From Stomorhina lunata (taxonomy: Eukaryota > Arthropoda > Insecta > Diptera > Rhiniidae): a stretch of DNA of 64,000 bases. The DNA lies in NCBI GenBank assembly GCA_933228675.1, contig OW121743.1, forward strand, positions 115,679,781 to 115,743,780. The letters run 5' to 3'. This document shows positions 35,193 to 45,171 of the stretch, one piece after another. Under the pieces are notes generated by a model, which searched no databases, was not told the origin of the DNA, and saw only the letters and a list, made by a program, of their open reading frames with translations. Position 1 is the stretch's first letter, and every line of letters begins with the position of its first letter. A program made the translations under genes and the position numbers.

Positions 35193-37406
35193 ATGCCCTC
35201 TTTAAAATCAGTGGCCTCTGGTTTCTTGCGCTATATCCAAGTGGATTTAGCCTCTTTTGAAGATGATTACAAGAAGACCGTGGATGAATCTCTTACCCAA
35301 CCCGCAATTCGATACCAAAAACGCGAATTAGAAGAAATTTGGAACAAAATTTCAACTAGATACGAATGGATTCGAGAATCTGATCAGCTATTTGACCCAG
35401 AATTAGCTGCTTCTATCAATTTAGAAGAACTCACCCAGGCTTATTTAGAAGCTAAAACCCTATACAGATCACGAATCATCTCCATAGAAGAAGCACTGGA
35501 AGAAGTTACCCTACATGAAACCAGCAATACTACCCTGACTACTCTTACACACTCTACCCACCCAGACAGTAACTCTGCTTTTACAGTACCACCCTGCGAT
35601 ATGCAAGTTTTCTATGGCGAATATAAAGACTGGTCATCTTTTAGGGATTTATTTCAAGCTATTTATGGAAATAACCCACGCCTTACAGGAGTAGAAAAAC
35701 TGTTTTACCTGAAACAAAAAACGCGGGGGGAGGCCAACGAAATAGTTGAAAATGTACCCTTAACAAACGATGGCTTTATAATGGCATGGACGCAGCTTAG
35801 TTTTCAATATGAAAACAAACGAATGCAAATTAATGCACAATTGAAATCATTGTTCAATTTACCCGAAGTTCGCGTTCAATGTCCGACAGCTATTCGAATA
35901 TTGCAGCGCACTGTTAATAGTTGCATTACACACTTAAATACCCTAGAGATAGATACCAATAACTGGGATTCAATTTTCGTATATCTCTGTTCATCCAAAT
36001 TACCCGCAACAATACTTGAAGATTTTGAGAGAACCCTAAAAAACAGTTCCATACCACCCTCATGGACTCAAATGGATGAATTTTTTACACACAAATACAA
36101 AGGTCTTGAATCCGTAAACGATATCAAGAATCCTAACCCGTACACTAGAAATATGAAATCTGAACAGAACCAAATTTTTACCCTAGCCAAGAGAATGTCT
36201 ACACACGGACAACACAATTCATACTCTACACAAACGCAAGACAAGCCAAATGGATCAGTGTGCAGATTATGTGATGGCAATCATACCCTTAAAGATTGTC
36301 CCTCCTTTATGTCCTACGGAGTAAAGGAAAGAATAAATTTTGTTCAAAATAATGGCTGTTGCTATAACTGCCTGGCGATTTCTCACGGCGTAAAAGAGTG
36401 CACGAGTTCTTACTCGTGCAGATATTGTGAAGGTAGACATCATACACTGCTTCACAAACCCTCTTCGACAATTACACACCCTAACTCGATGGATGATTAC
36501 TCTACAACATCACAAAATGCAGCTCAATCATTCTCTACCACAACTCACCCTAAGGAGTCTAGTTTAGATGGCAGGCAGTCATTGTTGGGAACAGCTGTAT
36601 TTAATGTCGAACTTAATGGTTCTTTATACCCTGCCCGAGCGTTAATAGACCCGGCCTCAGATTTCACTTTTATTTCAGATCAGTTCAGAAGAAAACTGAA
36701 TTTACCCACTCTACCCATTAACGCTGAAATATCAGGTTTAAATGGAGTTCTAACGGCTCGTTCAAACCAACTATGCAAAGCACTTCTCCGGTCTAATACC
36801 CTTAAAAATTACTCTTTGGAAATCCGAGCGATAGTGGTTAAATCTCTAACTCGAACTTTACCCACCCAAAGCATAAATCCAAGCATTATTAAGTTTTGTA
36901 AAGATGTAGAGTTAGCAGATCCTTGCTTTTACGAAAGCAGGCCTATCGACTTCCTTATAGGAAGTGATTTCTACCCTCAAATTTTGAAATCAGGTGTTAA
37001 GACAATTCTTAACACACTCATTGCTCAAGATACGCAATTTGGGTGGATCTTGACTGGACCGGTTGAAAAGTCTCATAGTACCCAATCAGTTTCATACTTC
37101 AACGCAGTAACCCAGAAGAAACCCATACGCAATGCCAATCAACACCACAACCCTAGGTGCAAAAATGATTACCATAAAGGGTTACACAAGAAACAAATGT
37201 GGAAGTACCCAGAACCCGAAGGTATTAAAGTAGATGATATTGTTGTTATAACCCAAGACAACGTATTACCCACCCAATGGTCACTTGGTCACGTAACTAA
37301 AACAGTTCCTGATTCTGACGGACGAGTCAGATATGTCGAGTTGAATACAGCGAACGGACGTTTAACAAGACCAATATCTAATGTAATCGTACTACCCTCT
37401 AGTTAG
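35193..37406 (+). CDS. Gag-protease polyprotein fused to integrase C-terminal tail (BEL/Pao, RT/RH/IN core missing)
   Basis: The start chosen is the ATG at 35193, preceded by AACAAAA, a good insect context; the open frame itself extends 11 codons further upstream without an ATG. The protein has 737 residues. Residues ~10-110 are helical and charged. Residues ~134-290 resemble the BEL/Pao Gag region DUF1759 (FYGEYKDWSSFRDLF). Zinc knuckles follow: C357-x2-C-x3-H-x4-C, C390-x2-C-x4-H-x4-C and C409-x2-C-x3-H-x4-H. The aspartic protease (DUF1758-like) shows ALIDPASDFTFIS with the presumed catalytic Asp at 486, and IDFLIGSDFYPQIL at ~585-598. After FGWILTGPV (616-624) and SVSYFNAV the frame passes within ~25 residues into YHKGLHKKQMWKYPE and DDIVVITQD, the DUF5641-type tail found at the end of BEL/Pao integrases. 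No RT box, RNase H or integrase DDE core is present. The frame is fully open. DPA replaces the usual D(S/T)G triad, which may be natural for this lineage. Confidence 0.9.
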   Translation: MPSLKSVASGFLRYIQVDLASFEDDYKKTVDESLTQPAIRYQKRELEEIWNKISTRYEWIRESDQLFDPELAASINLEELTQAYLEAKTLYRSRIISIEEALEEVTLHETSNTTLTTLTHSTHPDSNSAFTVPPCDMQVFYGEYKDWSSFRDLFQAIYGNNPRLTGVEKLFYLKQKTRGEANEIVENVPLTNDGFIMAWTQLSFQYENKRMQINAQLKSLFNLPEVRVQCPTAIRILQRTVNSCITHLNTLEIDTNNWDSIFVYLCSSKLPATILEDFERTLKNSSIPPSWTQMDEFFTHKYKGLESVNDIKNPNPYTRNMKSEQNQIFTLAKRMSTHGQHNSYSTQTQDKPNGSVCRLCDGNHTLKDCPSFMSYGVKERINFVQNNGCCYNCLAISHGVKECTSSYSCRYCEGRHHTLLHKPSSTITHPNSMDDYSTTSQNAAQSFSTTTHPKESSLDGRQSLLGTAVFNVELNGSLYPARALIDPASDFTFISDQFRRKLNLPTLPINAEISGLNGVLTARSNQLCKALLRSNTLKNYSLEIRAIVVKSLTRTLPTQSINPSIIKFCKDVELADPCFYESRPIDFLIGSDFYPQILKSGVKTILNTLIAQDTQFGWILTGPVEKSHSTQSVSYFNAVTQKKPIRNANQHHNPRCKNDYHKGLHKKQMWKYPEPEGIKVDDIVVITQDNVLPTQWSLGHVTKTVPDSDGRVRYVELNTANGRLTRPISNVIVLPSS

Positions 37407-37758
37407 TCTAATACTACTAGTCGTACACTAAAATGATACCCTAGCGACATCTACTTTTCCACTAAACCGTTCTACACTAACCCTTAACTCACATACCCTT
37501 ACTATATTAACTCACTCTTTCAATACATAATATAAAATTTTATATTTTATTTCATATAGAAAATGGAACACTCTTCTTGAGACAAAGGTTTGGTTTGAAG
37601 TTAGTCAATCCTGAAATCCTACTGGATCGTTAAGTATTCTTTTTGAATAAAAAACCTTTAAATACCCATGTATTTTACTTAAGCCATTTTTATAACCCCA
37701 GATGTTAATTTTAGTTATTGAACATTAAAGTCCTTAATTTTAATTACAGGGCTTTCAT
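37407..37758 (+). other. 3' untranslated part of the LTR element
   Basis: AT-rich sequence between the stop codon and the purine tract, with no further ORF. ACCCT phrases persist up to about 37500. Confidence 0.6.
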
Positions 37759-37769
37759 GGCGGGGAGAA
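37759..37769 (+). promoter_or_regulatory. Polypurine tract
   Basis: GGCGGGGAGAA lies immediately upstream of the first TG of the 3' LTR, the expected place for plus-strand priming. It contains one C. Confidence 0.8.
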
Positions 37770-37961
37770 TGTTCACGCGGTGAACACATGTACCCTAATC
37801 CCATCTCTATGACTTTGACATTTATCTATAAGTTAAATAAACTGCAGCCAACTTCAAATACGAAGAAAGGTGAAAGCAAGAGAAGCCCAAAATAATCATC
37901 AATCATCATCAACCCAAAAACCCAACAACTCGAATCACCATCGGTGAAATAAATAAAGAAA

Positions 37962-38012
<51 letters not shown>

Positions 38013-38197
38013 GTTTTTAAAATAAATACTTAAACCTAAATTAAAACTAAAGAAAATATTGTGAAAACTATAGCCTAAAATCCTAATCCTAAATATTGCA
38101 CATATTATTGCACTAATAAATAAATTCTTATAACGTTGAAGAAAAAATAGGTTTTTATTTACCCAAACTACCAGTCACCCTATAACCCGTCAAAACA
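37770..38197 (+). repeat. 3' LTR (428 bp)
   Basis: By eye it is identical to the 5' LTR except for 28 additional bases in the AAAT run (about 37955-38010), i.e. seven more units. It starts TGTTCAC and ends AAAACA. Confidence 0.95.
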
Positions 38198-38202
38198 ATT
38201 TC
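38198..38202 (+). repeat. Target-site duplication, right (ATTTC)
   Basis: An exact repeat of 33889-33893. Confidence 0.93.
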
Positions 38203-39109
38203 AATTACTCGTTTTAATTTATAACAATCATAAGCCAATTTCTCTGGTCTCTGGCTGGCGACCTACCCAATATTTAATACAAAACATTCTGTATGTCTAT
38301 CGGTTATTTGTGAACATAAGCTCGAGCAGTTATAATTCGAGATAATCATAAAAATTTAACAGACTTTATAATGATAATCCATATATATTTGTATCAGTTA
38401 ATTGCTCGAATTGTCGACAATCGAAATAAAATTTAATAATAAATGAAAACAAATTTAAAAGCTTTTTTAATTTTTTTAACACAATTAATTAGCAATAAAA
38501 ATTGACAACGTTTCGTCGCAGTTGCTAAAGTAAAATTAATGATTTGGATGGTTTTTTTTTTTGCTTGTTTCAACATTTAATTGAACTGTAGAAATTGCAT
38601 TAAACAGAGGGACAAGAGACATTAAATTATTATTACAGGCTGAAGTAATATATTGAGTTCTTTGTTATCCTTGACTCCCAGTGGAGCATAGGGCCTCAGT
38701 GTAATGAGTTGATTAGCTTTTACTTTTAATGTTTTTGGTTTCCTCTAAAAATATTCGTATAGATTTTTCTTTTACATTCTGTTATAAGATGTTGATTTGT
38801 TCCCATTATCTGGCATTTAGTCCCACTGTCCCTCTAATTATTAATTGGTTTTTCTTGTTTAGGCAGCAATTATTGTTAATAGAATAACTATTAGTGATTT
38901 TTTCTGTCCTAAACAAATATTATTAAAATTGCTTATTATTATTTTGTTAATTGGTGGTCATAAATGGAAATAATTAATGTTATTATCTAAATGATGTTTT
39001 ATAATTAGATTTAAATTTTGAATTTCTAAATAAATATTAATTTTCAAAAAATATTTCAAAAATGAGCCGAATTTATTAAGATGAAATATATTATAGAAAT
39101 CCTTTTTTT
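38203..39109. other. AT-rich non-coding spacer
   Basis: No gene or element is recognised. Together with 33716-33888 it formed the roughly 1.1-kb spacer between two inverted arrays before the LTR element inserted. Confidence 0.6.
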
Positions 39110-40755
39110 TATACAAAACTTTTTCTTTGGTTAACTTTTTTATAGAAAACTCTTCCTTTGGTCAACTTTTCTACAGAAAACACTTCCTTTGGTCAACTTT
39201 TCTATAGAAAACTCTTCCTTTGGTCAAATTTTCTATAGAAAGCTCTTCCTTTGGTCAACTTTTCTATAGAAAACTTTTTTATATAAAACTCTTCCTTTGG
39301 TCAACTCTTCCTTTGGTCAACTTTTCTATAGAAAACTCTTTCATTGGTCAATTTTTCTACAGAAAACTCTTCCTTTGGTCAACTTTTCTATAGAAAACTC
39401 TTCCCTTGGTCAACTTTTCTATAGAAAAGTCTTCCTTTGGTCAACTTTTCTATAGAAAATTTTTCCTTTGGTCAACTTTTCTATAGAAAACTTTTTTATA
39501 TAAAACTCTTCCTTTGGTCAACTCTTCCTTTGGTCAACTTTTCTATAGAAAACTCTTTCATTGGTCAATTTTTCTACAGAAAATTCTTCCTTTGGTCAAC
39601 TTTTCTATAGAAAACTCTTCCCTTGGTCAACTTTTCTATAGAAAAGTCTTCCTTTGGTCAACTTTTCTATAGAAAAAGCTTCCTTTGGTCAACTTTTCTA
39701 TAGAAAAGTCTTCCTTTGGTCAACTTTTCTATAGAAAAGTCTTCCTATCGTCAACTTTTCTGTAGAAATGGCTTCTTATCGTCAACTTTTCTATAGAAAT
39801 ATCTTCCTGTCATAAACTTTTCTATAGAGATGTATTCGTATCATCAACTTTTCTTAAGAAATGTCTTGCTATCATATACTTTTCTTAAGAAATGTCTTCG
39901 TTTCGTCAACTTTTCTTAAGAAATGTCTTCCTATCGTCAACTTTTCTTAAGAAATGTCTTCCTATCGTCAACTTTTCTTAAGAAATGTCTTCAACTTTTC
40001 TTAAGAAATGTCTTCAACTTTTCTTAAGAAATGTCTTCCTATCTTAGAGATATCTTTCTATCGTCAACTTTTATTAAGAAATGTCTTCCTATCGCAAAAT
40101 TTTCTTAAGAAATGTCTTCATATCGTCAAATTTTCTTAAGAAATGTCTTCATATTGTCAAATTTTCTTAAGAAATGTTTTCCTATCGTAAACTTTTCTTA
40201 AGAAATGTCTTCCTATCGTCAACTTTTCTTAAGAAATGTCTTCCTATCTTCAACTTTTCTTAAGATATGTCTTCCTATCGTCAACTTTTCTTAAGAAATG
40301 TCTTCCTATCGTCAATTTTTTTTAAGAAATGTCTTCCTATCGTCAACTTTTCTTAAGAAATGTCTTCCTATTATCAACTTTTCTTAAGAAATGTCTTCCT
40401 ATCGTCAACTTTTCTTAAGAAATGTCTTCCTATCGTCAACTTTTCTTAAGAAATGTCTTCCTATCGTCAAGTTTTCTTAAGAAATGTCTTCCTATCGTCA
40501 ACTTTTCTTAAGAAATGTCTTCCTATCGGAAAGTTTTCTTAAGAAGTGTATTCTTGTAGTCAACATTTTTTAAAAAATGTCTTCCTATCGTCAACTTTTC
40601 TTAAGAAATGTCTTCCTATCGGAAAGTTTTCTTAAGAAGTGTATTCTTGTAGTCAACATTTTTTAAAAAATGTCTTCCTATCGTCAACTTTTCTTAAGAA
40701 ATGTCTTTCTAGCGTCAACTTTTCTTAAGAAATGTCTTCCTAGCGTCAACAAAAA
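39110..40755 (-). repeat. 31-bp GTTGAC minisatellite, locus 4 (inverted)
   Basis: The units are the reverse complement of locus 3. At 39110-39760 they read CTTCCTTTGGTCAACTTTTC plus TATAGAAAA. At about 39830-40750 they read CTTCCTATCGTCAACTTTTC plus TTAAGAAATGT. A seven-unit block of 217 bp is duplicated, marked by the odd CTTTTTTATATAAAACTC at 39274 and 39491. Another duplicated block carries GGAAAGTTTTCTTAAGAAGT near 40528 and 40620. Confidence 0.95.
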
Positions 40756-42305
40756 TCTAAATAAGGACCGGTCTAATACATTAGTAAAGAATATGATTTA
40801 GTAGGACTTTACGGACTTAACTCCATTTTTTCGCTTGTTTAAACAAGTTTTAAATTATTTTAGCAATAAAGCACTAAAAGTTTAATTTAGTACCTTTTTG
40901 TTAAAAAAAAAAAAACTTTTTATTTTAAATGTTTTATTGTCCTTTTTAATTTAAAGCCTTTAAAATCTTGTTTATTTGTATTTCAACTTTTTTTTTCATT
41001 CTTTTCATTATTTAACTACGTTTTTCTTGCTTTAATTCCTTATAAATTGTTTTAATTTTGTTTAAAGCTTTAACCATTACAATTTTTTTTTCTTGATCTT
41101 AAATAAAGCAGGATTTTTTTAATTTTTCAATTTATACTCTTTTTCATACAAATTTTAAATGTTTGAGTTTGTCTGGTTGTGTGATGGCAATTAAAAACCC
41201 AGAAAAGTTGTAAAAATAGAGAATTGAAAAAAATCTGTAGAGGATAAATAAAAAAAAAACGAAAACCAAACCCAATAAAACGAACAGCAGCACAAACAAA
41301 TAGAAAATAAAAAAGAATATAATGAAAAACGAAAGTGTTGCAAAACTTTTTTGATTGCAATTTGTCCATAAAGTTTGTGGCACGACCTCACTTGTGTTTG
41401 TGAATGTATGTGAGAGCCACTGGGAGTGTATGTAGATGAGTGAGTGAGTGTCAGTGTATGTTTGTGCTTATTAATGATTGTTTGCTTAATCCTTAAAAGA
41501 CTTGTTTAATATTAACATGATTTACTTGAGTAATTTAAGGATATATTTTTAAAACTTCGTAGAAATACATTTTTTCAATTCAATTTTTCAAGTAATTCAC
41601 CAAAAATGCGAAAAAAGGCATTTTCAACTCCTCAAAAAAATTTTAATTTACTTAAGTTAACATAAAAAACGATCATTTACATATAAACAAACATATTTCG
41701 AAAAAATCAAAGTCTTTTTAAGAATGACAGGCAGATGATCGGACAGAGAGACGGTCATTGATCTAAGAATTTCGTAATTTATGAAATTGCAAATAAAACT
41801 TGTATATTCCCATTCTGTTATATTGAAGAATTAAGAGTTCAAAATATATCTAATAGAACTATTTCTATACATGTTTTATAAAATTAAAAACTAACCCCCT
41901 AATTTATGAGAAGCTTATAATTCAATTTTTTATATAAAATTCCTACAACAAGACTTTATTAATTGTATTGTTCGTTTATGAATAAAGGGGTAATAATAGA
42001 CCCCTTAAAAGTTACTGGTGTTGTTATAAAACCATATTTATCAGCCTTAGTCGTTTTACGTGATATTATAGAGAATTCAGTTGTTATACTTCGAATCGAT
42101 TCGAAAAGAAATTAACCAGATTTTGCTGGAAAAAAATATTGTATCCTTTTAGGAGGTTTGAAATAATTTATATTTTTATCATTAAGGCAAAAGTTTATTA
42201 TTTTTAAACAATTTAGTTAAATAGAAGTTAATTCGACTTAAATTATCCAACAGAATTTTTTTTTTAATTATAGAAAAATCATGCATATTGTAATAAAACC
42301 ATACG
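40756..42305. other. AT-rich non-coding sequence
   Basis: No supported gene. Three overlapping Phe-rich minus-strand frames at 41127-41391 are low-complexity readings of an A-rich stretch. A GT/GA-rich patch (41392-41470) resembles those at 27.2 and 2.7 kb. Confidence 0.6.
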
Positions 42306-42437
42306 TCACCCGGTCTATGAAAAAGTGGCTTATGACTCAAAACAAAATTTCGAAAAATTAACTAATTTTTCGAAATTTTAGCCAATTTTTCGAATATTTG
42401 TTTCTGAGTCATAAGCCATCTTTTCATAGACCGGGTC
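42306..42437. mobile_element. Hairpin MITE-like element (~131 bp)
   Basis: Two arms of about 53 bp pair across a ~25-bp centre. The left arm starts ACCCGGTCTATGAAAAAGTG, and the right arm ends CATCTTTTCATAGACCGGGT with only a few mismatches. The arms continue through GGCTTATGACTCA and its complement and into AATTTCGAAAAATT. No ORF. The whole element can fold into one hairpin. Flanking TAAAACCATA and CATATAAATA do not give a clear target duplication. Confidence 0.82.
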
Positions 42438-42544
42438 ATATATAAATAATTTCCCCCTAAAAGTATGCTACATCATTTTGCAAGAAAAAGAATAAAATGC
42501 GGGAACTTCAACTTGAATTTTTTATATACAAAATTATAATAGGC

Positions 42545-43975
42545 AAATTTTGATATAACATTTTCTATAGAAAATTTTTCATATAAAAATTTTTTATAGA
42601 AAATTTTTCATATAAAAATTTTTTATAGAAAATTTTTCATATAAAAATTTTTTATAGAAACTTTTTCATATAAAATTTTTTTATAGAAAATTTTTCATAT
42701 AAAATATTTTATAGAAAATTTTTCATATAAAATTTTTTATAGAAAATTTTTGATATGAAATTTTTTATAGAAAATTTTTCATATAAAAATTTTTTACAGA
42801 AAATTTTTCATATAAAAATTTTTTATACAAACTTTTTCATATAAAATTTTTTTTATAGAAAATTTTTCATATAAAAAATTTTTATAGAAAATTTTTCATA
42901 TAAAAATTTTTTATAGAAAATTTTTCATATAAAAATTTTTCATATAAAATTTTTCATATAAAAAATTTTTATAGAAAATTTTTCATATAAAAAATTTTAT
43001 ATAGAAAATTTTTCATATAAAAAATTTTATATAGAAAATTTTTCATATAAAAAATTTTTATAGAAAATTTTTCATATAAAATATTTTTTATAGAAAATTT
43101 TTCATATAAAAATTTTTTATAGAAAATTTTTGCTAGGAAATTTTTTATATAAAATATTTCATATACAATTTTTTTACAGAAAATTTTTCATATAAAATAT
43201 TTTATAGAAAATTTTTCATATAAAATTTTTTATAGAAAATTTTTCATATAAAAATTTTTTACAGAAAATTTTTCATATAAAAATTTTTTATACAAACTTT
43301 TTCATATAAATTTTTTTTTTTATAGAAAATTTTTCATATAAAAATTTTTTATAGAAAATTTTTCATACAAAATTTTTTATAGAAAATTTTTCATATAAAA
43401 ATTTTTTATAGAAACTTTTTCATATAAAATTTTTTTATAGAAAATTTTTCATATAAAATTTTTTTATAAAAAAGTTTTCATATAAAAATTTTTCATATAA
43501 AATATTTCATATAAAAATTTTTTACAGAAAATTTTTCATATAAAAATTTTTTATAGAAAATTTTTCATATAAAAATTTTTTATAGAAACTTTTTTATGGA
43601 AAATTTTTGATATAAAAATTTTTTATAGAAAATTTTTCATATAAAAATTTTTTATAGAAAATTTTTCATATAAAAAATTTTTATAGAAAATTTTTCATAT
43701 AAAAAATTTTTATAGAAAATTTTTCATATAAAAAATTTTTATAGAAATTTTTTCATATAAAAAATTTTTATAGAAAATTTTTCATATAAAAAATTTTTGA
43801 TATATATGTTTTTTTTTTTTAATTTATATTAAACATTTTCGATAAAAATGTTTATAAAACAGTTTTTTATACAAAAACTTTTAACATAAAATTTTTCATT
43901 AAAAACTTTTCACAGAAAATTTTTCATATAAAAATTTAACAGAAAATGTTTTATAGGAACTTTTTTTTATAGAAG
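42545..43975 (+). repeat. ~29-bp AT-only minisatellite
   Basis: The units read GAAAATTTTTCATATAAAAA followed by TTTTTTATA, with frequent 1-2 bp length changes (27-31 bp). C and G occur only about once each per unit. The TTTTTTATAGAAAA part is close to the palindromic core of the 31-bp families. Local larger duplications are visible: the CTTTTTCATATAAA variant recurs at about 42660, 42834, 43297 and 43413. Confidence 0.93.
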
Positions 43976-44948
43976 TTACAAATGCAGCTAAGACGATGAG
44001 TATAAGTCCATAAAATAGGGTTAAAACCGAAATCAGAAATTGAAAAAAATAGAGGATAAAATAGGGAAGAATTGATAAATATTTTTGTTTATGTCCTTAG
44101 ATAGACAAAAATTAAAATGATCGAATCAGGGAAAGTTTTATCCCCATTTTTAATAAAAAATACTACATACCGCTTGTTAAATCTTGATCCCTTGACTTTC
44201 CAGAACTGTTCAAATTTTTGAAATTGCTCTACAAATGTAAGAGTTCGAGGTACTAAAGTACTGCGACCTACCCGAAAACAGTTTTTTGAGATTATCTCGA
44301 ATTTTGCACGTGTTTGAAATCTTTGAAAATGTTTTTTATATGTATGTCCTCACCTAGAGCTATAACCCCCACTAGGTCGCATTCCAAGTTTTTACAAAAG
44401 TTGCTCATTTGTGGTATCGTAGTCTCAGATATCGTATAAAGTATTGACATCAAAATATAAAAACCAAAAAAGTGGGCCCCCACGGGGTAATCACGAAATA
44501 ATAGACTTTTTGTAAAACAACTTGTATTATTTTAGAACATATTTTCAAATTTGAAAATTTATTTGTAAATCGTTAACTTTTTTTTTTTTTTTATTTTTTC
44601 CTATTCGTAACGAGTTTTCGTATCTTTTATTCGAAAAATTTTGATTTTACCCACTTATAAATAATAAATTGAAAAAAAATATATATTTTAAAATCAAATA
44701 AATCCGTCCATCATATAACAAAAATGGCTTTAATTTTGTGATTTTCAATAAAATCAAACAACCTGTTTCAATTTTTTGCTAGATTCCAATCTATCTATCA
44801 ATCTATGTATGTTTTCAAAAATGCCAAATTTTAGAAAAAAAAAATAATAATCAGTGGCCAAATCGTATCATTCGATATCGATCAAAATGTAAGATATTTC
44901 AAAAAAAAAGTGTAGCATACTTTTAGGATAATCTAAATAATATATAAA
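43976..44948. other. AT-rich non-coding sequence, probably old repeats
   Basis: No gene is supported. A short inverted match (TGCGACCTAC at 44260 with CTAGGTCGCA at about 44371) may be remnants of element ends, but it is too short to define one. Confidence 0.45.
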
Positions 44949-45171
44949 ATATCTGTGGCTTGGTGCTAAAAGGGCCAATGTCAAAAAAAATAGTGTTGAG
45001 AAAATTTGATTTAAAGTTTTTATTTTTAATATAAATTGAGTTGCCCAGAAAAACCATTATAAATCTGTTCTGAGTTAAGTTAGATATTAGCTGTTAAAGC
45101 CAAATAAAAGACGGTAACTCAAAACAGCAATAAAATTGACATTGGCCATTTAAGCACCAAGCCACAGATAT
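44949..45171. mobile_element. MITE with 36-bp terminal inverted repeats (223 bp)
   Basis: The left end 44949-44984 starts ATATCTGTGGCTTGGTGCTA, and the right end 45136-45171 is its inverse with about three mismatches (TAAGCACCAAGCCACAGATAT). Both include the GGCCAATGTCAA block. The interior is AT-rich and non-coding. Flanks are AT-rich and TA or AT duplications are both possible. Confidence 0.87.

Larger units (their letters stand above)
33894..38197 (+). mobile_element. BEL/Pao-type LTR retrotransposon, internally deleted, 4.3 kb
   Basis: The element has two near-identical LTRs bounded by TG...CA, a perfect ATTTC target duplication, a primer-binding site directly after the 5' LTR, a purine tract directly before the 3' LTR, and one long ORF. 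The ORF holds Gag, zinc knuckles and protease and then jumps to the C-terminal integrase tail. Reverse transcriptase, RNase H and the integrase catalytic core are absent, which explains the 4.3 kb length against the 6-7.5 kb usual for the superfamily. I see no LTR difference other than the length of an AAAT microsatellite, which implies recent movement using enzymes supplied by a complete relative. Confidence 0.92.

Noticed and set aside
36068..36479. Two 70-codon minus-strand frames inside the Gag ORF
   Set aside because: They lie opposite the well-supported Gag/zinc-knuckle coding sequence and are shadows of it.
41127..41391. Three overlapping Phe/Leu-rich minus-strand frames suggestive of membrane proteins
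   Set aside because: They translate the complement of an A-rich low-complexity stretch in several frames at once, so the hydrophobicity is compositional.
44260..44382. Short inverted match TGCGACCTAC / CTAGGTCGCA suggesting element ends
   Set aside because: Only about ten bases match, with no extension into the interior and no target duplication.
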